Source of the DNA: JBCBSZ01 sp039818945
GTDB lineage: Bacteria; Actinomycetota; Acidimicrobiia; Acidimicrobiales; Poriferisodalaceae
DNA length: 64,000 nt
Assembly (NCBI GenBank): GCA_039818945.1
Contig: JBCBSZ010000012.1
Location: 27,210-91,209, forward strand
Direction of reading: 5' to 3'
Under the pieces are notes generated by a model. The model was not told the origin of the DNA and did not search any database. It saw nothing but the letters and a program-made list of their open reading frames with translations. Shown here piece by piece: positions 16,135-24,113 of the stretch (position 1 is the stretch's first letter; every line of letters starts with the position of its first letter). The translations under genes were made by a program, and so were the position numbers.

Positions 16135-18462
16135 TCACGAGAGGCCGACGACGGCGCCCCGCTCGAGGCCGACGATGGCGTTGCTCTGGAGGCGGCCGCC
16201 CTGGGTGAGATCACCCCAGGGACCGCTGAGGGTCCAGAGGTCGTCGCCGATCACCAGGCTCCGGACGATCGTCTGGAGCTGCTCGCCGGGCCAGCAGGTC
16301 ACGAGCGCGTCGCCCTCGGGGACCTCGAACCCGATGCGAGCGGCTTCGTCCGACAGGTAGGGCTCCGGGTAGCAGGAGTAGCCGGCCGCGGTGGGCTCCT
16401 CGCCCTCGCCGCAGAGCAGCACCAGGCCGTAGTCGTCGGCGACCAGGTACTCGAGCTCCGAGTCGAAGTTGAAGTCGGTGTCGTCCTCGATGCCGAGATC
16501 GGCAGCGGTGAGCACGTCGCACTCGGTCGTCCCGGGCTCGGGCTCGCCGTCGTCGGTGTGGTCGATGCGGCCGATCTCGACCAGCTCACCACCCTGGACC
16601 TGGAGCACCACGGCGCCGGCCCAGTTCTCGGCCCACAGCTGGACCGGGATGACCGCGATCTGCTCGGGCTCCCACCACAGGAACGAGCGGTGCTCCCAGC
16701 CGACGTCGTTCCAGCCGTCCGGAGCGGTCCAGACCGCGACCTCCTGGGGGTCGGTGAGGTCGGTGACGTCGAACAGCGAGACCTTGGCGCCGGTGACGAT
16801 CCCGGTCTCCTCGTCGGCGTCGGAGCCGACGCCGAGGACGCGCCCCTCGCCGATGGGGTGGAGGTAGCTCGAGAAGCCCGGGATCTTCAGCTCGCCGAGC
16901 ACCTGCGGGTTCTCCGGATCGGAGAGGTCGACGGTGTAGAAGGGGTCGATCTGACGGAAGGTCACGACGTAGGCGATCTCGCCGACGAAGCGGACCGACT
17001 GCACGTCCTCGCCGTTGCCGATGTCGCCCACGCTGCCGACCTCGACGAGCTCGCCGTCGGTCTCGCGCAGCACCCGCACCTGGCTGGAGCTGGTCTCACC
17101 CCACGGGTCACCGGTGGTGGTGACGATGCGGAGGTGGCCGTCGTACTCGGACAGCGAGAACTGATCGCGGATCGTGCCCTCGACCGAGCCGGACGCCGTG
17201 TAGGTCGGGCGGTCGCCGCCGGTGTCGAAGCGGTGGACGTTCGTCCGGCGGTCCTCCCACGCCTGCTCCCAGTCGTCCTCGGCGACCGCGGCGTCGAGCC
17301 AGTTGGTGGTGGCCACGACGACCGAGCCGGTCGAGGCGTAGACGATCTCGCCGGGGGCGAGGACGGTGCTCGAGGTGCTCGGGTCGATCTCGCCGCCGAC
17401 CGGGACGGTCAGGACGGTCGAGCTGCCGAAGCCGGAGAACTCGGTCGGGGCGTGCACCTCGTCGCAGCTGGTGAGCAGGCCCTCGGCGACGATCTCGCCG
17501 TCGACCTCGACGGTGTAGTTGGGCAGCCAGTCGTCGAGCGTGGTCTCGCGCACGATCTGGCGGTTGGCCTCGGCGGCGCGCTCCTCGCCGGCCTCGCTCT
17601 GGGGGAAGACGAAGGGCAGCTGCCACTGCGGGTCGTGGCGCATGACGACCTGGGCCAGGCCGCCGACGCTGCGCGCGGTCAGGTAGTCGCCTTCGACCCG
17701 GAGGGTCTCGAGCACCCGGGGCTCCCCGGCGAGCGAGATCCGCTGCACGATCGTCGCGCTGCCGCCGTAGTACGCCTCGTCGGTCTCGATGAAGCTCGAC
17801 TCGGCGTCGGTGGAGCTGCTCGCCGGAGCGATCGTGATGTCGCCGCGGGACAGCAACAGCACCTCGTCGCCGGCCAGGAACATCTCGGGGCTCCATCCCT
17901 GGGCGACCTCGAGCTCGTCGGTGATGGTGCCGGTGGAGGGGTCGACGACGATCAGACGGTTGCCGGCGAGCACGAGGATGCGCTCGCCGTCGGTCTTGAC
18001 CAGGTCGGCCTCGTCGACGCCCAGCTCCTGGACGTTCGTGCCGGAGAAGTCCTCACCCTCGACGAGCCCGCCGTCGGACTCGGCGCCCGAGTCGTCGCCG
18101 TCCGCGGCGAGGAAGGGACCGTCGGCCGACTCCGCGTCCTCGGCGGCCGCCGTCTCCTCGACCGCGAGGTCGCGCTCCTCGAAGAACACCGGTCCGTACC
18201 AGCCGTCGCCCTGGAGGCCGAAGGGCCCGACCCGCTCGGCGGCCTCGGTGTGGATGTGGTCGAGGAGCGCCTCGCACTCGTCGAAGGTCCGGAGGGAGGA
18301 CACGAATCGCAGGTCGCCCGCATCGAGCTCGATCACCTCGCCGGTCGTGGTGGTCGAGCCGCCGGTGGTGTCGGGCTCGTCGGCGTCGGTCGATCCGCCG
18401 TCGGAGGTGCAGGCGGTGGCGAACATCGCCACCGCGATCGCCGTGATCAGTGCTCGTCGCAT
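16135..18462 (-). CDS. Beta-propeller domain lipoprotein
   Basis: A 775-residue exported protein. The N-terminus is a lipoprotein signal with lipobox FATAC (Cys18), followed by a Thr/Ser/Asp-rich linker. The body matches the actinobacterial and archaeal beta-propeller domain family (PF09826): NVQELGVDEADLVKTDGERILVLAGN opens the first blade, and later blades have YVVTFRQIDPFYTVDLSDPENPQVLGELKIPGFSSYLHPIGEGRVLGVG. Long acidic stretches and several Cys near the C-terminus (CDVLTAADLG, LLCGEGEE, SCYPEP, TCWPGE) suggest disulfides. The function is unknown; it is probably a surface-anchored binding protein. The gene is monocistronic with a GGGAGG ribosome site. Confidence 0.88.
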   Translation of the reverse strand: MRRALITAIAVAMFATACTSDGGSTDADEPDTTGGSTTTTGEVIELDAGDLRFVSSLRTFDECEALLDHIHTEAAERVGPFGLQGDGWYGPVFFEERDLAVEETAAAEDAESADGPFLAADGDDSGAESDGGLVEGEDFSGTNVQELGVDEADLVKTDGERILVLAGNRLIVVDPSTGTITDELEVAQGWSPEMFLAGDEVLLLSRGDITIAPASSSTDAESSFIETDEAYYGGSATIVQRISLAGEPRVLETLRVEGDYLTARSVGGLAQVVMRHDPQWQLPFVFPQSEAGEERAAEANRQIVRETTLDDWLPNYTVEVDGEIVAEGLLTSCDEVHAPTEFSGFGSSTVLTVPVGGEIDPSTSSTVLAPGEIVYASTGSVVVATTNWLDAAVAEDDWEQAWEDRRTNVHRFDTGGDRPTYTASGSVEGTIRDQFSLSEYDGHLRIVTTTGDPWGETSSSQVRVLRETDGELVEVGSVGDIGNGEDVQSVRFVGEIAYVVTFRQIDPFYTVDLSDPENPQVLGELKIPGFSSYLHPIGEGRVLGVGSDADEETGIVTGAKVSLFDVTDLTDPQEVAVWTAPDGWNDVGWEHRSFLWWEPEQIAVIPVQLWAENWAGAVVLQVQGGELVEIGRIDHTDDGEPEPGTTECDVLTAADLGIEDDTDFNFDSELEYLVADDYGLVLLCGEGEEPTAAGYSCYPEPYLSDEAARIGFEVPEGDALVTCWPGEQLQTIVRSLVIGDDLWTLSGPWGDLTQGGRLQSNAIVGLERGAVVGLS

Positions 18463-18548
18463 GTCGGGCCTCCCGCTGGAGCCGTGCTCGTCCGTTCGAA
18501 TGATTGGACGTGGGACCCCTGTCGGCTGGTTCCCATGTCACCGAATCG

Positions 18549-19925
18549 TCACGCGGAGGTGGTGGACCTCACCATCAGCCCTCCGACGAGCCCCAGCGCG
18601 GCGACCACGCCGCCGAAGGCGAAGACGACCGCGAAGTCGTCGGGCGCCCGGCCGTCGCCGAGCACGGTGAACATCGCCTGGATGCCGGTGAGCATGCCGA
18701 TGTTCATCATCGTGGAGCCCATGCCGTTGGCGATGCCCAGGTCCTCGGGGTCCACGGCACCGGCGATGCAGGTGGCGTAGGCCGGCGAGGCGATGCCCAT
18801 GGCGAGGCCGGACAGCAACAGCCCGACGATCACGAGCGGGAGGTGCTCCCAGTGGGCGGCACCGACCCAGGCGAGCATCGAGGTCGCCATGAGGACCGAT
18901 CCGGCGATGATCGGCAGGCGCTCGCCCGAGCGTGCGGTCAGCCGCCCGCCGATCGGCGACGACAGGCTGTAGGCGCCGGGACGGAACAGCAGCACGAGCG
19001 CCACCGTGGCCACCGAGTAGCCGAAGATCTCGTCGAGCAGCAGCGGCGAGATCAGGAAGCCGCCCATGTAGGCGAACTGGCTGAGGGGTTGTGCGATCAG
19101 CGGGCCGGTGAAGTTCGGTCGGCGGAAGTAGTCGAGGCGCAGCATCGGGGCGGTCGAGCGTCGCTCGACGGCGATGAAGGCGGCGAGGGACACGACCGCG
19201 ACGGCGGCGAGGAGGAGCGCGAGCCCGTCGCCGAACCCGGCCGAGCCGCCGCGCTCGAGGAAGAGCAGGAGTCCGAGCGTCGCGAGCGCGAGCGTCCCGG
19301 CGCCGGCCCAGTCGATGCGAGCCGGTCGGGTCGTCCCGGACGGCCGGATCACCCGCCAGCCCAGCGTGAGACCCACGAGCGAGATCGGCGCCAGGATCGC
19401 GAAGACCGACCTCCACCCGAGCGCTTCGATGAGCGGTCCGCCGATGACGAGCCCGAGCACCGGCGCGCCGGTGACCGCCATCTGGAACCAGCCCATCGCC
19501 TCGCCCCGGCGCTCGGGCGGATACGCCGCCATGATCAGGGCCATGCCGTTGGGCATCGTCGCGGCGATCCCGAGACCGACGACCATCCGGGCGGCGACGA
19601 AGGTCGCCGCGCTCGGCGCCAGGCCGCACAGGACGGTGCCGACGCTGAGCACCATGGCGCCGCCGAGGAACAGCTCGCGGTGCCCCCGGACGTCGCCGAG
19701 TCGGCCGAGCACCGGCGTCCCGATGGCCATCATCAGGAACAGGCCGGTGACCGCCCAGGCGAGGAAGGACTCCGACGAGTCGAGGTCGTCGGCCATGGTC
19801 GGCAGCGACGCCGAGACGATCGTCATCGACGACGAGAAGACGATCACCGTCGACAAGATGGTGACGAGGAGGCGCCTCGGGTAGTCCTCGTCGACCTCGG
19901 CCTGGAGCGGCCGGCTGGTGGTCAC
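18549..19925 (-). CDS. MFS transporter (DHA2-like drug:proton antiporter)
   Basis: A 458-residue membrane protein with 12-14 predicted segments. The signature after TM2 is GRLGDVRGHRELFLGG (motif A, about residues 74-89), and the TM5 region has the antiporter-type GAPVLGLVIGGPLIEALGWR (motif C, about 155-175). These support an exporter. It is the last gene of a minus-strand run that starts with an acyl-CoA dehydrogenase, lying ten bases after the VOC gene, so it may expel a catabolic intermediate or toxic substrate. Confidence 0.92.
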   Translation of the reverse strand: MTTSRPLQAEVDEDYPRRLLVTILSTVIVFSSSMTIVSASLPTMADDLDSSESFLAWAVTGLFLMMAIGTPVLGRLGDVRGHRELFLGGAMVLSVGTVLCGLAPSAATFVAARMVVGLGIAATMPNGMALIMAAYPPERRGEAMGWFQMAVTGAPVLGLVIGGPLIEALGWRSVFAILAPISLVGLTLGWRVIRPSGTTRPARIDWAGAGTLALATLGLLLFLERGGSAGFGDGLALLLAAVAVVSLAAFIAVERRSTAPMLRLDYFRRPNFTGPLIAQPLSQFAYMGGFLISPLLLDEIFGYSVATVALVLLFRPGAYSLSSPIGGRLTARSGERLPIIAGSVLMATSMLAWVGAAHWEHLPLVIVGLLLSGLAMGIASPAYATCIAGAVDPEDLGIANGMGSTMMNIGMLTGIQAMFTVLGDGRAPDDFAVVFAFGGVVAALGLVGGLMVRSTTSA

Positions 19926-19935
19926 CGGCCGCCGG

Positions 19936-20628
19936 TCAGGAGCTGGTGGAGACGGGGGGTTCCGTTTCGGAGAAGCGGGCCGTGAGCTCGTCGTCGGGCA
20001 TGGTCATGATCGCCCGGTAGACCTCGGGCGGGTAGTTCATGTGGGGCTTCGACGGATCGATCTCCGGGTTCGGGACCGGCGCCCCGGTGGAGTTGCCGTA
20101 GGCGGCCGGCTCGAGGTAGCCGGCGAGCTCGTCGGCGTCGATGCCGGCGAGCGCCACGACCTCGGGGTCGATCCAGGCCCGCTCGTCGATCGGCTCCTCG
20201 CTCCAGGAGATCTCGAGGTTCAGCCCCTCGGGGCCCGCGAAGTAGATGCTCGTGCACATGCCGTGCTCGATCGGGCCCATCACGTTGACGCCCCGATCGC
20301 GGATGCGGTCGCGCAGCGCCATGAGCTCCTCGCGCGTCTCGGTGCCGAACGCGACGTGCTGGAGCGTTCCCGGGGCGGACGGTCCACCGGTGTTGGCCGC
20401 ATGGCTCACGCCGACCTCGGGCTCGATCGTGCCGACCTCGGGGGTCTGGACGAACGCCACGTAGCTCGCGTCGTTGAGCTTGAGGAAGCCGTGCCAGGCG
20501 CCCTCGACGCCGTGCATCCAGTAGAGCGCCTTCAGCTCGGCGCCGAGCACGTCGGTGAAGAACTCGATCTGGCGCTTGATGTCGGCGGTGCAGATCGCCA
20601 GGTGGTGCACTCCGTTGGCCAGTCCCAT
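19936..20628 (-). CDS. VOC family protein (extradiol-dioxygenase-like)
   Basis: A 230-residue vicinal-oxygen-chelate enzyme built of two beta-alpha-beta-beta-beta modules. Candidate metal ligands are His in GVHHLAI (residue 8 or 9), His in LQHVAFG (about 92) and Glu in GLNLEISW (about 140), the 2-His-1-Glu set of extradiol dioxygenases and glyoxalases. The C-terminal 70 residues (YLEPAAYGNSTGAPVPNP...) extend beyond the core domain. A GAGGGGAGC ribosome site and a TACGCT box precede the ATG. It lies downstream of acyl-CoA dehydrogenase and ferredoxin genes, and opposite a Rieske oxygenase, which suggests aromatic ring catabolism. Confidence 0.87.
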   Translation of the reverse strand: MGLANGVHHLAICTADIKRQIEFFTDVLGAELKALYWMHGVEGAWHGFLKLNDASYVAFVQTPEVGTIEPEVGVSHAANTGGPSAPGTLQHVAFGTETREELMALRDRIRDRGVNVMGPIEHGMCTSIYFAGPEGLNLEISWSEEPIDERAWIDPEVVALAGIDADELAGYLEPAAYGNSTGAPVPNPEIDPSKPHMNYPPEVYRAIMTMPDDELTARFSETEPPVSTSS

Positions 20629-20710
20629 GTCCAGCTCCCCTCGACGGCCCTGCCGAGCGTAGGTGGACCGGGTCGGGGGGCCAAAGGCCGGCCGCCGCCG
20701 GTGGAGGCGA

Positions 20711-20908
20711 TCAGTCGTCGACGACGGAGATGGCGAACTCGGGGCAGTTGTCGATGGCCAACCGCGCCTTGTCCTCCATGCCCTCCGGCACGTTCCCGTC
20801 GTTCAGCGCGGTGGCGGTGCCGTAGTCGTCGACGTCGAACAGCTCGGGCGCCAGGGCGTAGCAACGGTTGTGCCCCTGGCACTTCTCGGAATCGACTCGG
20901 ATGCGCAC
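20711..20908 (-). CDS. Small [3Fe-4S]-type ferredoxin
   Basis: A 65-residue acidic electron carrier. Cluster ligands are Cys10 and Cys16 in CQGHNRC and the Cys in NCPEFAI near residue 55. Only three ligand cysteines are placed as in [3Fe-4S] ferredoxins of actinobacterial cytochrome P450 systems; the APELFDVDDYGTA segment is typical of this group. No P450 occurs in the window, so the partner may be the Rieske oxygenase encoded divergently at 22070, or a P450 elsewhere. It starts 18 bases after the acyl-CoA dehydrogenase stop, so the two are probably cotranscribed. The start is GTG 20908. Confidence 0.93.
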   Translation of the reverse strand: MRIRVDSEKCQGHNRCYALAPELFDVDDYGTATALNDGNVPEGMEDKARLAIDNCPEFAISVVDD

Positions 20909-20926
20909 GCAGGTCCCCCTCAGGTC

Positions 20927-22000
20927 TCAGTCGACGTCCGCGAACGTAGCCGCCGGTGCGGGCCGCCGCGTCCGGCGCAGGGTCGCCGCCCGACCGTCGG
21001 CCGATTGGGCCTGCACGACGTAGAAGGCCTGCTCCCGGCGGAGCCGCTGAGCGGGATGGGAGCGGAGCACGCCGTTGCCGCCGACCGCGGCGAGGGCGGC
21101 GGTGGTCGCCCGATCGGCGAGATCGAGCGCAACGGCCCGGTGCTCGGCGTGGGGCTCCGGCGCGGTGTTCGACACGACGAGGTGAGCGTCGTGCTCCTCC
21201 CAGGCCTCCAGCGCATCGCGAAGGGCGGCGAGGGTCGTCGCGGCCTCGACGTCCTCGCGGCTGGCGAGCAGGTCGAGCGAGGCGTCGACGACGCCCAGCA
21301 CGCCCGGGTTCACCCGTGCGGCCTTGCGTCGGTCGGGTGGGCGCCACTCGTCGAACGGGCGCACCGACAGCACGGCGCCGTCGCCGACCTCGAACCCGTC
21401 GAAGGTCAGCTCGACGGTGAGCGAGGCCCCCATGACCGAGAGGTCGAGGGGCGGTGACGCCCGCAGGCCCGGAGCCTCCCGTCCTTCGAGCGCGAACCAG
21501 GCGATCTCGTCGTCGGCGGTCGCCGCTGCGACGGAGTACACCTCGGCGAGGCCCCAGGACGTCGCCCAGGGGGCGAACCCGTCGAGGTACCACCCTCGGT
21601 CGGTGCGCTCGGCGCGCAACGAGGGCGGCCCCGGCCGACGGAGGTGGGCGAACGCGGTGCCGGCGAGCACCTCGCCGGAGGCGCAGCGGGCGAGCCAGCG
21701 GTCGCGCAGCCCGTCGTTCGGCGTGGCGACCAGATGTGCCGTGGTGCCGGCGTGCTGCGCCCACACGAACGAGGTCACACCGCACGCCGCGGCGAGCGTC
21801 CGGGCGACGCGCCTCGTGGTCTCGGGATCGACACCGTCCGGTCCGGCGAGCCCGAACAGGCCGGCCTCGGCGAGCGCGGCGAGGTGCGAGCGCGGCACCG
21901 AGGTGGCGGTGTCCACCTCCGCTGCGGCGGGTGCGAGCACGCCGGAGGCGACCTCGTGGGCCGCGTCCAGCACCTGTTCGGAGCGATCGCGGTCAGCCAT
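20927..22000 (-). CDS. Acyl-CoA dehydrogenase family flavoprotein
   Basis: A 357-residue protein with the acyl-CoA dehydrogenase architecture: an N-terminal helical domain (ending AGLFGLAGPDGVDPETTRRVARTLAAACG), a middle beta domain (LAGTAFAHLRRPG, GWYLDGFAPWATSWG), and a C-terminal helical bundle with GGNGVLRSHPAQRLRREQAFYVVQAQS. It is shorter than the usual 380-400 residues, and the catalytic Glu is not obvious at either standard position. It may therefore be a monooxygenase-like (DszC or HpaB-like) or non-canonical member. It heads the minus-strand run with ferredoxin, VOC and MFS genes. Confidence 0.85.
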   Translation of the reverse strand: MADRDRSEQVLDAAHEVASGVLAPAAAEVDTATSVPRSHLAALAEAGLFGLAGPDGVDPETTRRVARTLAAACGVTSFVWAQHAGTTAHLVATPNDGLRDRWLARCASGEVLAGTAFAHLRRPGPPSLRAERTDRGWYLDGFAPWATSWGLAEVYSVAAATADDEIAWFALEGREAPGLRASPPLDLSVMGASLTVELTFDGFEVGDGAVLSVRPFDEWRPPDRRKAARVNPGVLGVVDASLDLLASREDVEAATTLAALRDALEAWEEHDAHLVVSNTAPEPHAEHRAVALDLADRATTAALAAVGGNGVLRSHPAQRLRREQAFYVVQAQSADGRAATLRRTRRPAPAATFADVD

Positions 22001-22036
22001 GCCGGTTCATCTTGCCCGGCCGGGGCGGAAGCGGGA

Positions 22037-22058
22037 CCATCTGCGGACCAGCGGATGG
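22037..22058. promoter_or_regulatory. Imperfect dyad in the acyl-CoA dehydrogenase/Rieske divergent region
   Basis: CCATCTGC (22037-22044) and GCGGATGG (22051-22058) are complementary at seven of eight positions around GGACCA. The dyad lies between the divergent starts at 22000 and 22070 and may be an operator shared by both. No regulator gene adjoins it. Confidence 0.35.
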
Positions 22059-22069
22059 GAGAGACGTCG

Positions 22070-23086
22070 ATGGTGAGCGGTACGCCCGGGTGCGAGGACA
22101 CCTTCGCCTTCAGCGCGGCGTTGCGCTCGAGCTGGTTGCCGGTGGCGCGGTCGTCGGAGGTCGCGCCGGGTCCGATCGCCCGGACGCTGTGCGGCGTCGA
22201 TCTCGTGCTCTTCCGGAGCGCCGACGGGACGCCCACCGCGCTGCCCGATCGCTGCCCGCACCGCAACGCCCCGCTGTCGGGCGGTGAGGTCAGCGACGGC
22301 TGCGTCGTCTGCCCGTACCACGGGTGGACCTTCGACGGCGACGGTCAGTGCGTCGAGGTGCCGAGCTCGGGCCCCGGGGCGACCGTGCCGCCCAAGGCGC
22401 ACCTCGCCGGCCACCACTGCGTCGACCGGTACGGCCTGGTCTGGGTGTCGATCGACGAGCCGACGACGGAGATCCCGCCCGCGCCCTACGACGACGATCC
22501 CGAGTTCCGCCGCATCAACACCCCGGTCGAGGTCTGGGAGACGTCGGCCACGCGGATGATCGACAACTTCATGGACATCTCGCACTTCCCGTGGGTCCAC
22601 ACGGGCACGTTCGGCGCAGCCGCCGAGCGCGTCGTGGCCCCGATCGAGGTGGGCGAGCTCCCCGACGGGTACGTCGGCTACGCGTACGACGTCACCGCCG
22701 ACAACACCGCCGGGGGAGCGAGCACCTCGGGCGAGGTGACCGACACGGTCCACCGGTTCATGTCCACGGGCTTCGTGCTGCCGTTCACCGTGCGCAGCAC
22801 GATCCGCTACGACAGCGGCCTCGAGCACATCATCTACCTGCTCATGGCGCCGATCGACGACGAGCGCAGCTACTTCACCTTCATCGTGTGGCGCCGCGAC
22901 GACTTCGCCGCGCCGGCCGACGAGATCATCGCCTTCGATCTCGCGATCGGGGCCGAGGACCGGGCGATGCTCGAGCGGATCCCGGGGCCCCTGCCGCTGG
23001 GCAACACCGGCGTCGTGAGCGTGCAGTCGGATCGGCCGTCGGTCGAGTGGAAGCGCCGCTTCGTCGAGTTCCTCGGGTCCGCCTGA
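22070..23086 (+). CDS. Rieske-type aromatic ring-hydroxylating oxygenase, alpha subunit
   Basis: A 338-residue oxygenase. The Rieske [2Fe-2S] ligands are CPHRNAP (Cys62, His64) and CPYHGW (Cys81, His84). The mononuclear iron region is DNFMDISHFPWVHTG (about residues 165-179), with Asp and two His. The length fits the short phthalate/VanA-like (group I) oxygenases that hydroxylate or demethylate aromatics with a reductase partner. ATG 22070 has GGGAGAG seven bases upstream; the in-frame ATG 22055 is less likely. It is divergent from the acyl-CoA dehydrogenase-ferredoxin run. No reductase gene is in the window. Confidence 0.93.
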   Translation: MVSGTPGCEDTFAFSAALRSSWLPVARSSEVAPGPIARTLCGVDLVLFRSADGTPTALPDRCPHRNAPLSGGEVSDGCVVCPYHGWTFDGDGQCVEVPSSGPGATVPPKAHLAGHHCVDRYGLVWVSIDEPTTEIPPAPYDDDPEFRRINTPVEVWETSATRMIDNFMDISHFPWVHTGTFGAAAERVVAPIEVGELPDGYVGYAYDVTADNTAGGASTSGEVTDTVHRFMSTGFVLPFTVRSTIRYDSGLEHIIYLLMAPIDDERSYFTFIVWRRDDFAAPADEIIAFDLAIGAEDRAMLERIPGPLPLGNTGVVSVQSDRPSVEWKRRFVEFLGSA

Positions 23087-23120
23087 GGCCCGAGCGGTCC
23101 GGCGAGCGAGCGGATGCGGA

Positions 23121-23139
23121 GGCCCACGATCGGTGGGCC
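23121..23139 (+). terminator. Terminator hairpin after the Rieske gene
   Basis: GGCCCAC (23121-23127) and GTGGGCC (23133-23139) form a perfect seven-base stem with a five-base loop, 34 bases after the stop of the Rieske gene. It separates that gene from the large operon that follows. Confidence 0.6.
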
Positions 23140-23194
23140 GTAGCATCGAGGAAGCGAGCCAAGAGCGGGGCAGCAACCGGAGAACGATCGCGAC

Positions 23195-23208
23195 TATGGT
23201 CTGACCAT
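23195..23208. promoter_or_regulatory. FadR/GntR-type operator and -10 box of operon A
   Basis: ATGGTC-T-GACCAT (23196-23208) is a perfect 13-base palindrome of the kind bound by FCD/FadR-type GntR regulators (TGGTCNGACCA). A -10-like TATGGT (23195-23200) overlaps its left arm, so binding would block transcription. The GTG of the first gene lies 24 bases downstream of the palindrome, after AAGGGGG. A near copy lies before operon B at 36795-36807. No GntR gene is encoded in the window. Confidence 0.7.
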
Positions 23209-23232
23209 CCGACCACGCCAAGGGGGCGACCA

Positions 23233-23724
23233 GTGGGCATCACCGGCATGAACCACGCGGTGCTCTACGTGCGCGACGCACGCCGGCACGAGGCCTTCTA
23301 CCGCGACGTCCTGGGCTTCGAGACGATCATCGAGGACCCCGGCGGGCAGTTCGTGTTCATGCGGGGCCCGGCCTCGCCCAACCACCACGACATCGCCTTC
23401 TTCTCGATCGGTGAGGCCGCCGCGCCCTCCGAGGCCGGTCGACGCACGGTCGGCATGTACCACCTGGCCTGGGAGGTGCCGACGCTGGCCGAGCTCGTCG
23501 ACATGCGGGCCCGCCTGGAGGAGGTCGGCGCGCTGGTCGGCGCCTCCGACCACGGCGCCAACAAGAGCCTCTACGCCCGCGACCCCGACGGCCTCGAGTT
23601 CGAGGTCATGTGGCTGGTGCCGCCCGAGCACTGGGGCGACGAGGAGCACGAGGCGATCATCCGTCCGCTCGACCTCGAGGCCGACCTGGCCCGCTTCGCC
23701 GGCGTCGAGGGGAGCCGCTCGTGA
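23233..23724 (+). CDS. VOC family protein (glyoxalase/dioxygenase-like), first gene of operon A
   Basis: A 163-residue single VOC domain. Candidate metal ligands are His in MNHAVLYV (residue 7), His in YHLAWEV (about 77) and Glu in LEFEVMW (about 125). It could be a lactoylglutathione lyase-like isomerase or a ring-cleavage-type dioxygenase. GTG 23233 has AAGGGGG seven to thirteen bases upstream; ATG 23248 is a weaker choice. It heads an eleven-gene operon behind the GntR-type operator and overlaps the cupin gene by four bases (GTGA). Confidence 0.87.
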   Translation: MGITGMNHAVLYVRDARRHEAFYRDVLGFETIIEDPGGQFVFMRGPASPNHHDIAFFSIGEAAAPSEAGRRTVGMYHLAWEVPTLAELVDMRARLEEVGALVGASDHGANKSLYARDPDGLEFEVMWLVPPEHWGDEEHEAIIRPLDLEADLARFAGVEGSRS

Positions 23725-24113
23725 CCGGCATCGACCTCTCCAACCAGTTCTGTCACTTCGAGGACGACGACGCGTTCGTCGAGACGGAGCGACCGGGGTT
23801 CCGTCGCCGGGTGATCACCGGCGAGGCCCTCCAGCTCTGCTTCTGGCGGATCAAGGGCGGCGCCACCGGCTCGTTCCTGCACCACCACGACGACCACGAG
23901 CAGCTCGGCATCATCGCCAGGGGCAAGCTCGACTTCCGCATCGGTCGGGGAGACGAGCTCGATGAGCGGGTCGTGCTGGGCGAGGGCGAGGTCTACCTCG
24001 CACCGCGCGGGGTCGACCACGGCGACTCGATCTTCGTCTGCGACGACGAGCTCGACGAGTGCTGGATCCTCGACGTCTTCTCGCCGCCGCGCGACGACCT
24101 GATCCAGAGATGA
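23721..24113 (+). CDS. Cupin domain-containing protein
   Basis: A 130-residue cupin. The metal-binding motif LHHHDDHEQLGIIARG (about residues 52-67) carries three clustered His and a Glu, and the second motif APRGVDHGDS supplies a further His (about 100). Its role may be a small dioxygenase, an isomerase or a sensor in the pathway of operon A. Both ends overlap the neighbouring genes by four bases (GTGA at the start, ATGA at the end), indicating strict translational coupling. Confidence 0.87.
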   Translation: MTGIDLSNQFCHFEDDDAFVETERPGFRRRVITGEALQLCFWRIKGGATGSFLHHHDDHEQLGIIARGKLDFRIGRGDELDERVVLGEGEVYLAPRGVDHGDSIFVCDDELDECWILDVFSPPRDDLIQR

